From: an uncultured Cyclobacteriaceae bacterium
Lineage (GTDB): Bacteria; Bacteroidota; Bacteroidia; Cytophagales; Cyclobacteriaceae
Direction: 5' to 3'
NCBI GenBank assembly: GCA_947492745.1
Contig: CANLOE010000060.1
Span: 1 to 42,613, forward strand
DNA: 42,613 nt
Below the pieces are notes generated by a model, which had not been told where the DNA came from, made no database searches, and worked only from the letters and a program-made list of their open reading frames with translations. The position numbers and the translations under genes were made by a program. Numbering within the stretch: position 1 is the first letter of the stretch; each line of letters starts with the position of its first letter. Shown piece after piece: positions 27,301 to 38,600 of the stretch.

Positions 27301-29173
27301 GCTCGTAAAGAAGAAACTGTCCAAAAAGATGCGCGAACTTCAGACCGATGGCGGACCCTCAGGGGAGAACTCCATTGAGCCACAGCCCGAGAGGTTCCAC
27401 TTGGTCAAAGGATTTCTGGAGTGTTCGGGTCAGAAATTCGCCAAGATCATCACCCCCTTCGATGCCGAGCCGCTTCCAAGTGATGTCGATACGGAAGGGG
27501 GCTTTTCCTATACCCGGGCCATTCCCAAGGGAAAGGTCCCCGTACAGCTCAACCAGATGACCTATGATGACTATTTTATAACAGCCAAACCAGAGGGGCT
27601 TGCTGTTCCGAAGGAAACGGCACACCGCTATAGTTATATACCCATTAGCGACTGGGACCCCAAAAAATATGTAAGCGAAGAGGTATTCAAGGTAAATGAA
27701 CATGACAAGTTGGTATCCACAGGCACTTATAGGTATGTCGCTACTCCTGAGAGCCTATTTCCTTACATAAAGAACCCTATCTACGCCTTCAAGTACTTCG
27801 AATATACCCATGTGGCCGACCCCAACTATCAGCTTATGGAACAGAACATGTGCTACGCGGACCCCAACGACTGCTATCGACTCGATGCCGATGGACTGAT
27901 CCTTTTGAAAAATGGGCAACCGGTGAAAGTACCCTGCTGTACCAGCTCCACATCCCCACAGTGGGATAGCCCCGGCTGCTATGCGGATACGGAATATTAC
28001 AATACCATCACCCCCGACATCGTCGGCTATGCCCTCAATCATGAAGGTACCCCCGCTAAGTTGGTGGTCGATGATTTTTGCAACAACGGCCGGGTACGCT
28101 GCCCCTATACCAAAGAAGGCTGGGGTGCGGGAGAGCGTTTCTATTTCTATAGACTGCTACAGGCCTATGTCATCCCCAACGACCCCGACTGGGCCAAGGC
28201 TCCGAAATTCGACCTGGACTGCGAGGACCTGAACACACCGCACGAGTGGTTCACCTACGAAGGCCCTCTGGACGAACAGCAGGACAAGGGCTATCCCGAC
28301 CTGGCACATGAAGGCACCAAGGCCCTTTATCCCGAGGCGCAGTACTACTATACCCGTCTCACCTTTCCCGAAGACGAGGGCCGGGTCACCTTCAAGTACA
28401 TCGAACTACAGATAGAAGAACAATTGATTGCCTGCCGCGAGGGATGCGAAGAGCGCAGGATCGATTTCGAACAGGAACTCATGGCCATGCTGGAGCGCAG
28501 GTGCTATGTCATCGATGGTTGCCGTACGGAGGACTGCGATACCCATAACGTTATCCCAAAAGCGGACATCGACCTCATGGTACAGGGAATCGTAGAGGCC
28601 TGCATGTCGCAGTGCCGGCTGAGTACTTTCGCCTGTGAGGTTACCCAGTGCCGCGATGCAGATTTGCCACGGACCACATTGGGCTCCCCGACCTCTAGCT
28701 TCAACCTGGACTATGGTGTCGGTGGTTTTACCGATGACTTCTGCGAGCCCAATACTACTTACGCCTTTGAGGATGATGCGCTATGTAATGACCCCGATGG
28801 GGATGGTATCCTACAGTGTCTTACCAAGGATAAAGTGACCAAGGAACCCCATTTACTATCTTGGTACGAATATACCAAACTACAACAGGTAGCCCATTGG
28901 GACTTCGAGGTCGATATGCCCTCTAGGTGCGCGAAAACCGGACCACCGGACCCCGATGGCTTTGCGGGCAGCGTGGGAGAAGATGGCTGTGCCTCGGGAG
29001 ATTGCCCCCCCTCCTCTCCCAATAGTCGTAAGGGCAGTACCTTCGTGGACAAGTCGAAGTATGAAGTAGAAAAGGGCAACCCTCTGGAAGTGAAACGTCG
29101 CTTCGAGGATGGCCCCGTCCACTCGCCCGCTATCGGCATCAATGTCACCGTACAACCCGAAAATGAGAAATGA
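24389..29173 (+). CDS. Giant exported Rhs-related protein 2
   Basis: This 1594-aa protein has a signal peptide (to VEAQ, about residue 20). Residues about 20-170 look like an exported beta-sandwich. A fibronectin-like section follows around 185-300. Residues about 330-560 carry Rhs/DUF6443-like features: TYLPSQDVTLVTQTVLDHSG, YTRTLFYNDALGRVREQSGV, and TRYLYATASDDELIALFG. The C-terminal third is rich in cysteine pairs (CREGCEERR, CRTEDC, CMSQC, CEVTQC), suggesting disulphides or metal binding outside the cytoplasm. It has no core motif and no toxin tip. The start is 3 bp after the previous stop, and the stop overlaps the next start (ATGA), so translation is coupled through the cluster. Confidence 0.83.
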   Translation: MKNYLAILAILLCSVAVEAQEQFSTIIERDRSVPLQIGAPEGMEFTLPSLSTDKRIIEGHVKVTFDTGEEFVAVEGVEFEAKVTFDLKAFKAATPLDLFQKEGLELSIQQDGPEAYFVADISKLTEADGNDHDFAFDRLELTVTAITLPDGHYRDKIRLNFHSTIVLGLKTSTTTPKIIAAGPITDLPQQGRVHDITWEDSSPLDYYQLQVLRLYNTKEATAETENNITAQLDWNKAMSFEGKALQGDAAGQKYFRLSISEGTGIYALRVRAIGNYYPGGPADSRNWGTWSRYEADGTVIELNSASPLPYFFFKDPEEDKNWIYSRIFTENSRIKETISYADVLLNARQAQTYLPSQDVTLVTQTVLDHSGRPALTSIPVPLPGRAQGYREGFMKAKGKDTPYSAADFDTEANYLSPSPTAPFDYYTNNEDKSIPNAMGHGYTRTLFYNDALGRVREQSGVGETHKIGGKTTRYLYATASDDELIALFGDEAPTGESVVKTTTIDPNGVASVTYTSKEGNVIATALTTSDDNGNLDGLDEEGSINTLRVKDRIRTNIKIPEGFEASKRFSVARPDTLSLDYRMSCTEFEQLCQIATLDCKFSIRIELLRLDDQGEVESNNLLMEQELGAVPCTGVDGKQYKQVQGPNDIPLDPGVYLLRKRLFAGDPELATRDNSEEINKQVKPIANLVALWLESIENTIEQKDFYRSLLALSTALSDKKLGDFNNSPRQSTFPVVGLNQSFIDAVDGRKNDSDYSLTIFPADFDESTIAEGKQPSDFLLVTPCCPITIPIDWIPEPDLSVAEPEDGNDNDILSPVNTRLLVDPEAVDPPVKEFSPDFEGHMIAFFEECEIPGIMDKIYSEYMPGWEKKGTFNLMVYHMLNDKYRTGNKDNLEPQGTVQYQAEELLNCWNAQLSQLKDELCGQFDFDAAKGPLNISSAYDEKHSEANGEEKETHDNIFDKSFEKTFFLIKWLVKKKLSKKMRELQTDGGPSGENSIEPQPERFHLVKGFLECSGQKFAKIITPFDAEPLPSDVDTEGGFSYTRAIPKGKVPVQLNQMTYDDYFITAKPEGLAVPKETAHRYSYIPISDWDPKKYVSEEVFKVNEHDKLVSTGTYRYVATPESLFPYIKNPIYAFKYFEYTHVADPNYQLMEQNMCYADPNDCYRLDADGLILLKNGQPVKVPCCTSSTSPQWDSPGCYADTEYYNTITPDIVGYALNHEGTPAKLVVDDFCNNGRVRCPYTKEGWGAGERFYFYRLLQAYVIPNDPDWAKAPKFDLDCEDLNTPHEWFTYEGPLDEQQDKGYPDLAHEGTKALYPEAQYYYTRLTFPEDEGRVTFKYIELQIEEQLIACREGCEERRIDFEQELMAMLERRCYVIDGCRTEDCDTHNVIPKADIDLMVQGIVEACMSQCRLSTFACEVTQCRDADLPRTTLGSPTSSFNLDYGVGGFTDDFCEPNTTYAFEDDALCNDPDGDGILQCLTKDKVTKEPHLLSWYEYTKLQQVAHWDFEVDMPSRCAKTGPPDPDGFAGSVGEDGCASGDCPPSSPNSRKGSTFVDKSKYEVEKGNPLEVKRRFEDGPVHSPAIGINVTVQPENEK

Positions 29174-29622
29174 TGATACTGTTCAAAACATACAATCGAC
29201 CTACACTCCTTGTTCTGCTCAGTCTGTTCGCGGGCCTGGGAAACAGCAATGCACAAACAGACGATGCGGCAGACCATACGCTTTCATTGATGGTCCCAAC
29301 GGTCATCTACAATGACCAAAACGAAGCCCAGGAAGTATTGGTGGACATGTTCCTGCCCAAAGGAGTACAGTATGGGCATATGGACATCAGTCTGGCCGTG
29401 GACCGCGGACGTGAACGACTGCATACCCGGTCATTTTCCTTTACCGAAGATGAGCACGGTGCGCATGTCCTCCATAAAGGGTTCAAGTTCTACGTGTTCG
29501 ACGAAGGACACTTTATGATTCCCCTAGATATACCGCCATCACTAAGGGAAGATTGTCACTTTCTGGAAATCGTTGCCCACACGCAAACGGGCGAAACCCT
29601 CACCTACAACAAAGAATTTTAA
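29170..29622 (+). CDS. Small exported protein in the Rhs cluster
   Basis: The 150-aa protein has a signal peptide (LLVLLSLFAGLGNSNAQ) and a beta-rich mature part of about 120 residues (DHTLSLMVPTVIYNDQNEA, GVQYGHMDISLAVDRGRERL, FMIPLDIPPSLREDCHF). I do not recognise the family. It overlaps the end of giant 2 (ATGATG at the stop codon; either ATG could start) and ends 4 bp before the preferred start of giant 3. This coupling implies matched production with its neighbours, perhaps as a chaperone-like or accessory subunit. Confidence 0.75.
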   Translation: MMILFKTYNRPTLLVLLSLFAGLGNSNAQTDDAADHTLSLMVPTVIYNDQNEAQEVLVDMFLPKGVQYGHMDISLAVDRGRERLHTRSFSFTEDEHGAHVLHKGFKFYVFDEGHFMIPLDIPPSLREDCHFLEIVAHTQTGETLTYNKEF

Positions 29623-29626
29623 AAAA

Positions 29627-32600
29627 ATGGGAGCAATGAACCATAGTTTTCTATCGATAAAAACAGTGATCCTGTCGGTCATTCTCAGTATCAGTGGCCC
29701 CGTTTCCTTTGGTCAGGACCTGAGCCTGACCACCAATTCGACAAGAGAGGTCACCGTGTGCTCGGAAGACCCGATTACGTTTACCGTCGCTCTGCGCAAT
29801 CTATCCTCGCAGGAGCTGGAGGACATTGTATTTTTTACGGACCTGCCCGAGGGCCTTGAGTACATCGCAGGCAGTGAACAGGGCATGTCCCTGATTTCAA
29901 CAGCGCCGCTACAGTTCTCGGTAGGCAATATGTCCAGTGGTCCGGATAGCAAGGAACTGGTGTTCCAAGCTATAGCAGATTGTCGGTTGAGGGAATATGC
30001 GCGGGCAAACTTCAATACCGATGAGCCGGTACTCATCAACAACAAAAGTTCGGTCACCTATACCCTGGCCGGGCAGGCAAAACAGTACGATGAACCTTCC
30101 GGTTCGGAAACCTACACAGTCCTCTTTCCCGAACTGGCACTACAGGTAGAGGAAGAGGACCGAAACAAGGCCGCAGTACAGCTCAACCTGCCCCTACAGC
30201 GTCATCTCAACCTCGAAAATACAGGAAGGGCAGCGCTGAGCGAAGTCCGGTTACAATTGGAACATATGGGAGACCTACAGGTGTCTACCGTGAAGGTCGT
30301 CGATGCCGGCGACAACCCACTGACAGAACTGGAGCCATTCTCCGAAAACGATACCAAAAGTATATTCATAATCAGGGACTTCAGCGGGATAGGCAATGGC
30401 AATGCACTTTTCGAACCGGGCGAGTCCCTGAAACTGATGGACGAAGTACTTCCCACAGCCTGCGGAGCGTCCCTTGCGACCAACTATACTGCACTATGGG
30501 GCTGTGGGGACAATTTCTGTAATGAAGATGAGCAGGACGGCCAGGCTACCGCTTACATCAACGCAGTAGGTGGGACACCCAATGTAGTACCCCTGGGAAA
30601 ACCTGTAATCCTACAAAAACTGGACTATTGTACCAACCCCCAAGGGAGAACTGCCTTGGTTTTTCGTAATGAAGCCACCTCGGGAAATAATGAAACGCCC
30701 GCTTCCTATTTTGGTGCCTATAACCTGTGGATAGCCCTGGGATACGACCACGAATATATCGATATCAATAACATATACCTGAAAAACCCAAGCAATGGTA
30801 GACTCAGCGATATTACCCCTCTGTTCAGCGATATCAGCCCCGGGGACACCCGCGCCGCACTATACGAACTGCTACAAGAGGACCGGGACGGCACCGGGAC
30901 GGGCATTGATGACCTTGATGGGGACGGCTTCTACGATGACCTGCCCCTAGACCAGCAAATAGAGCTTGTGATAGACTATACCCTATCCCCACATATTACC
31001 TACGACCCGGCAGAAAAACAGGTCCTGCCCATCAATGTACTATCTGTCAGGACGATATACGACAGCTGGTGCCGCGGCGCAAAGCTCAGCACCAATATGG
31101 GCAGTAATCTTGTGACCAAGGACTTTATATCCCACGAAGTATCGGGACCCAAAAATCTAAAGGACGGCGAAACGGGCACCTTCACATTCAAAAGAATCGG
31201 GAATCACTCGGCCGAAATGATAGATTACAGTAATGGCGAAATCGTCTCGGAAATCCAACTGCCCGATAACTACCGGTACGTCCCCAATTCCGTACGGCAC
31301 GGAATCGCACCCGAAGGCACTTTCGATATCGTTGCCAACCAGACGGGTAAACTACTCACGCTCAGACACCCCATTATCGACTATGGTACTCATAACCAGA
31401 ACTATGTCATCAATCACGAGTACAGCTTGGACCTGAGTGTAGCCTGTACGGAAGAAAGTACACGTATAGAAAATATTGAATGGAAGATGTACTACATAGC
31501 CAATAAGGCCTGCCCGGAAATCCGTATCCTCTCCGCCAACACGGGACTTTCCGTCAATAACGATTGCATCGATTGTACGAACATCGGCTTCGAGACCCAA
31601 AGTTTCAGTGCGGAGAGAAGTACCTTCGGGTGGGAACCGCCGACCAAGCGTTATTATACCTACGACGAACTCTATGTTGCCAAGACAGCACCAAGGATCA
31701 CTGCTGATAGCCCCGGTATCCGTCTGGATGCCGCCTATCCCGGGGACGAGGTGACCATGGACCTACAGGGAAAGTGGATGGCCATCGGTAGTACCGACAA
31801 TGTTCAGGTAGCCATCGAGTACGAAGATATCTTCGAAAAAAAACTACTGTCCTTCAAATCGGCCCGACTCTTCATAGATAATGTGGAGTATTCCTTCTCC
31901 GACACTTTTGCCCCTACAGCAACACTGGATGGTAACACAAGACGATTGACATTTCCCATTCCCATGGGCCAATCCGGGCTGCCCGCCACCATAACACCGG
32001 GACAGGAAGTCCGATTCACGGCCATCTTTGAACGATTGGAAGGCAGTGGTAAGCTCGGTGAACACCTGATGAAAGGGTTACAGGGCAGTTTATATCATCT
32101 TGATGGTACGGGCAATCGCCAAAAATGCAAATCCCTGACCGCCGACTTCTTACTGATAGAGCCGAGGTATGGCCTGTCACAGCGCGGCCGAAGTACAGGC
32201 ACCTGTGATGGCAGTACAGGTCTGCTCATCTCAGCTGCCAGAGACAGTTATAACTTTCCCAACGAGTACCGCCCCCTACAGTACCTGAAGACCGTAGAGG
32301 TCACGGCACCCGATGGCTTTATATTCAATACCGACAGGATACCCACCTTCGGTACGGTGACCCGCCAGCCCTTTAGCATTCCGAAAGCCTATGAAGGTGT
32401 CGATATTCGATACACTACGGACAAGAGAACAGCGACCCTCACCTATACCGATAGGAGCAACCTGCCCATATTCCATGGAGGAAGCTATTATTTCTACTAC
32501 GAACCCTTGATTGCCGAATTCATTCCCGATTGTGACAACACCGATAATCCCTATATCTACGGTAGGCCCGATCAGAACTTTCTGCTTCCCGATGTTGAGA

Positions 32601-35600
32601 ATATCCATACTACGGTGACACGGAGCGAAAGGGCCTATCTTCCCGATACCGATAAGCACCTCACCAAGACCGACCCCAACGACTCGCGCAATAACAGGGC
32701 CAATTACCGTTCGGTCAATTTCCGAATGGAGGCAAACAGCGTACAGGAAGCCTATGCACGCGAGGTGTCCTGGCCCGTTACCTTTTCCAATTCCAGCACC
32801 TATTTCACTGTGCCCATGGCCAACTCATGGGTAGCGATAGAGTTGCCCGACGGCGAAAACGGTATTTCCATCGTAGGTATAAAAGATGGCGAAGGTCAGT
32901 GGATGGACACGGATAAAATCTCGTATTACGGTCCCAAAGATGCGCTTCACCCAGAGGGTAAGCACTTGTTCCTACAGCTCGGTGAACTGGGAAACAACAG
33001 CAGTACAGAGATACAGGTCGTAGCCAGGTATACCAACTGTAGCGATAACAGTTTACAGTCTATGGATATCCACCATAGTTGGTCATGCAATGGTTATCCG
33101 ACTTTGGAAAACAACACTCAGAGCATTATAGAACAATTGGATGATATCGGCTGTGAAGTACCGCTCAAAAGTGATAAGATGTACATCCGTTATCGCGAGG
33201 AATCCTCCGATTTACTATGGACCGTCAAAAGACTCGGAGGGGACGGGGAAATCGACCTATGCGCTCCCGTACCGTTCGAGGTGGACATACTCAGTAGCAA
33301 ATATGCCAATGTCAGTGAACTGAAAACAGTGCTGAGCCTTCCCGAAGGGATTACCCTACAGAACAGCAGCATACAGTACAGTTTTGCATCGCCCGGCTTT
33401 CTACCACTGCCCATGGACCTTGTCTCCACTGATGGGACTCAACAGACCATACTGGACCTGGCCACCTTACTGTCAAGAACCCTGCCCGAAGAAAACGGAG
33501 AACTGCCCGGAACCCGACTGCCCGGAAAAAACCGTATCCGTCTGCGCTTCGACCTCTTCGGCAACTGCGATTTCGACCCGGGCCAAGTCATTGGCTTCTC
33601 CCTCTTCGGCACTACCAATTGTGGGCAGCCCCTTCGACTGGACAGTCAGAAAAAAATAAAACTATTGGGTTTTCCCGAAGATATCATGGAACTGAACATG
33701 CTCGCCAGTGGTTTTGACGACTGTAGCCGGATGGGTGCGGCCAATATCACTCTCAGAAATGCCGGACTCAATCGGTCCTCCCCCACACAGCTACTGGTGA
33801 CCCTGCCCAAAGGACTGAACTATGTGAACATGGCCCGTGAAACCCCCAGTGTCACGGCACCCATCGTACAACCGCAAAGCGATGGGAGCACCCTGCTCCG
33901 CTGGGACTATCCCAGTGGGGAGCTGTCCCCGGACGAGACCAAACACCTCAGTGTGTACATGAGTTATGGGCAAGCGGATTTTGACAGGACATTCGAAGTG
34001 AAGGCCCGTACAATCATCAACGGACAGGCCACCTGTGTGGACGAGGGAAACAGCTCCTGTCCCCTCATCGCCACCTCCGGTGAAGCTACGATGACAGTGA
34101 CTACGGTACGTCCCTCTATCGAAGAGACCATTACCATTACCGGACCCTCCGAGGCCTGCGAGGGAACACCCATAGCACTCTCCATACCGGACAGCTACGC
34201 TAGTTACCAATGGTACAGGAACGGGCAGCCTATCACCACAGCAGGAAAACAGCACCGTTACCTGCCCACCGAGACAGGAAATTACTCAGTACAGATCGAT
34301 TGTGGCCGGCCCTCCCCGCCCGTTTCCATCATTGTCCATCCTACCCCCATACTGAATCTGCTCGATGTCCTCGCCACCACCTGCGAGCAGTCCAATGATG
34401 GAGAGGTCACTTTTCAGGTCACGGGAGGTGGAGCCGCTTCCTACAACTACCGCATCTATAGCACTAATGTGGATTTCACTTCGGGAACCATCGCCGATGG
34501 ACAGACCTTCACCATTGATGCCCTGCCCCGTGGGGTCTATAGCCTGCTCATCACCAATCCCGCTACCGATTGTAGGGTCCAACAAAAAGTCAGAATAGAG
34601 GATGGCGCGCCCCGACTGGAAATCTGCGCCCGGAAGGTCCCCTGTGGAACACCTACCGATGGCAGTTTCAAGTCCAGTATGAATATCATCGTCCGTCGTG
34701 GACGCAGCTCGGAACAGAAAGGGTACCGCTTCGAACTCAGGGACACCGAAGACAATACCGTCGCGCAAGGTACGGGCAAGTTCTTCGAACGCTTTACGAC
34801 CGAACCCATACTTCCCTATACAGGAGAGAGCTACACCTTTCACCTATTATCGGAAGAGGGCAATTTCTGCGAGGAGTTCGTAAGGGACATCAATATCACC
34901 CCTGTAGCGATGTCCCTGAAGCTCAATGAACCCGATGCCCTCTATGAAAAGTGCGCCGCCAACCAAGAAGTGGAAGTGCAAATAGATGCCTCCTCTGCCG
35001 GTTCCTGTACCTACACCGCACTCACCCGATTCGACGTCGCCATAAAACAGGAAGGGAAAACCGTCCGGACCTTTTCCAACCTCAAAAATCCCATCAGCCT
35101 CACCGGACTGCCCGAAGGCAAGCTCACCGCAGAAGTCACGGGAACGGGCATCAACACGGGTACCTGTACGGCCGGTATCGACTTCGAGATCCAGCGTACC
35201 ATCCTAAAGGCCGATATCGATGCCCGTCCGCCCAGCTGTGCCCTGCCCGGGGACGATGGCAGCGCCTCAGTGGCCGTCACCGGTGGCACAGGCCCCCTAG
35301 GCTACCAATGGCTCAATGAAGACGATGAAATCCTTTCCATCCTGCCTACCGTCCAAGGGCTGAGCGAAGGGCGGTACCGACTGAGATTGCAGAACATACA
35401 CTGTGCGGAACCCCTTGTACAGACCTTCGATATCACTGCCCCCGCCCCTCTTGGAAATCTCAGCTTGGAAACAGTTCCCAATTCCTGTAATGTCACCGCC
35501 CTTCTGGAGAACGCCGGGGGCACGCCCCCCTACACCTTTCACTGGTACCTTCTGGAGACCGTGGAAGAGGCCAACTTCGTCTACAACGAGGTAGAAGAAA

Positions 35601-38600
35601 GGTACGACAACGTACCCATCGAACGTACGCTGCGCAATGAGGTATTCACCGATGTGGGAATACAGGCCGATAAGGGTACAGCGATATCCACCACCACCAC
35701 GAACACGGCCAAACCGGGAGACTATATCGTGGAAGTCACCGACAGCAATGGCTGTAGCCTGGCCATGGAAGAAGCCCATACCATCGAAAACCCACAGGTG
35801 GAGCGAAGCTACAATATCGCCTTCCGCTGGAAGACCCCCGCGAAGGAAAAAGAGACCGCACCCAATCGGACCATCCCCCTGAATACCCTGAACATCCGCG
35901 CAGCCTCAATGGGAGAGGCAGTACAGGAAAAAGCCAAGGAATGTCTAGAGCAACAAAGCTCAAAGTTCGGGGCAGCCTATGGACAATACTGTATGAACAC
36001 CGACTTCATCGAGGACGAAGTCACCTTCAGCTATGGTATACGTAGCTACCAGCATACCCTATACTACTACGATAGGGCGGGCAACCTGACCCGTACCATA
36101 CCCCCCAAGGGCATACGGCCACTGGACAGGACACAGCTCGACAGGTCCACCGGCCCGGAACACATGATGGGCACCACCTATGACTACAACAGCCTGGGAC
36201 AACTGACCGCACAGCACAGCCCCGACGGAGGCAGGACCCGGTTCCTCTACAACGACATGGGCCAGCTCCGCTTTTCGCAGAACGCCCGACAGGCCGAAGC
36301 CGATAAGAACGCCTTCTCCTATACCAAATACGATGCCCTCGGGAGGATAACCGAAGTAGGAGAAGCCGCATTCGAGAACAACTATACCCACAACGGAGAC
36401 ACCTATACAGTAACCGGCTTCGACGACCTAGGCACCTCCGGTCTCATCGACCTGGACAGGAACAACAAAAACCTGCCCATCGATGAACGGTTCCCCACAG
36501 AGAAACGCAGCGAAAGGACCCTTACCCACTATAGCAATACCCAACCCGGCAGTGGCAGCCAGAGAATAGAACAGCGCTACCTGCGCAACAGGGTCGGCTA
36601 TACCGAAGCCATCAACCTTACGGGCGATACCATCACCACAGCCTATAGCTACGATCCCCACGGCAATGTAGCATGGCTGCAACAGCAGCTTCCCCAAGTC
36701 GGAGCCAAGACCATTGCCTATGACTACGACCTCATTTCGGGCAACGTCCTCGAAGTAGCCTACGATCCACTCGGGCCCGACCCCTTCTTTCACCGCTATA
36801 CCTACGATGAGGACAACCGCATACGTAGCCTATCCACCTCCAGGGACCACTTCGGATGGGACAGCGATGCCCGGTACACCTACTTCGACCACGGCCCCCT
36901 GAAAAATACCATCATCGGTGAGGACAGGGTACAGAAAATAGATTATACCTATACTCTCCACGGATGGCTCAAGGCCATCAACGGAGAAGAGCCCTCCACA
37001 TTGACCCAACACCTTGGCATACCCAAAGATGCCTATGCCATGCAGCTCGGCTATTATAACGGAGACTTTGCCAATACAGGCTCGCCCTTCAACAGCAGCG
37101 GCACCGACCCCTCCAGGCTACGGGCAGAAGAAGGCCGCGAACTCTACAACGGCAACATCAGCACCTGGCAGTCCACGACACTCGCCTCGGACAATCAATT
37201 TGTGCATACCGGGTTCCGTTACCACTATGACCGGCTCAACCGTATCAAGCAGGGCAGCTTCTTCGCCAAGCGCGACGACAAATACTTTCAGAGAAGCGGT
37301 TTCGCCACCTCGTTCCGCTACGACCCCAACGGCAACCTCCTCCAACTGGACAGGAACGACATCGACGGCGAAGGCATGGACCGCCTGAAATACCACTATC
37401 CCAATACGGACAACAACCGGCTCGGCCATGTGGACGATGCAGCTACCATCCCGCAGGACAAACACAATAAGGACCTGGAAGACCAGAAAGAGGGCAACTA
37501 CAGCTACGATGCCATAGGCAACCTCATCCGCGACGAGCAGGAAAAGACCGATATCGAATGGACCGTATACGGAAAAGTAGCAGGAACAGAACAGGAAGAC
37601 GGTAGCAAGACCCGTTTCCTCTATGATGCCGCCGGCAATCGGGTACTCAAACAGCGAAAAGACAAAGAAGGCAACCTCAGTTCCGACCACTACCTCCGCG
37701 ATGCCAGTGGCAACATCATGGCCATCTACAAAAGTCAGGATATAGAAGGAGAACAAAAACGGGAACTCAGCGAAATACCCCTGTACGGCAGCGAACGCAT
37801 CGGTACCTTCCGTCCCACCGAAAGTCTCGGTACGGGCACGGAACTCCTGCAACAACTGGAAGGAAGAAGGCAGATCGGCAACTACCAAGGACGCTCCTAT
37901 GCACTCCGTCCCGATTCGGAAATCGTACTGGGGCCCGGTTTCAGCTACGATGACGGCACCGACGGGGAAGGATTCCACGTGGGCAGTACCGGGGAAGAAC
38001 CCCCGCTCCCCGTGGGTACCTTCCGGCGCAGTATGGACCGGAAACAGTACGAACTCAAGGACCACCTGGGCAATGTACGCGCCCTCATCGGTGACCGGAA
38101 AACAGCCGATTCGGAAAACAATACAGAAGAGCCAAAGCCACTCATCCTTTCCGCATCCTCCTACTACCCCTTCGGTATGGACATGCCCGTAGTGAAATGG
38201 AGCAAAGAAACCTACCTCGCCACGATGGAGACCTCCCGTATGGAGGAGGAAAAGAAGGATTTCGATAATTATAATGATAAACAAAGGGTCAACGCCGAAA
38301 CCTTCAACCATACCCCAAGTCCCGAGGCCAAAGGAGCTAAGGCCCGCTACAGCTACAGACTCGACGGAACGGACAGCGACAACATCATCGGCCTCGCCAA
38401 GAGCCTCAAGGTACAGGCAGGCGACAAAGTGAGCATGGAAGTCTATGGAAAATTCACTGCACCCAAGAAGAATGCCAAGGCTACCAATGCTGCCAACCTA
38501 CTGGCCTCGGCCTTTGTGACCTCATTCGGTGTTCCCGTAGGTTACGAAGGGGCCGTAGCCTGGGAACAGAGCATCGGTGAACTCCTGTCCCCTACCGGAA

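Noticed and set aside
37118-38311. 397-aa minus-strand open frame
   Set aside because: It is antisense to the Rhs region of giant 3. High G+C third positions there create long chance frames.
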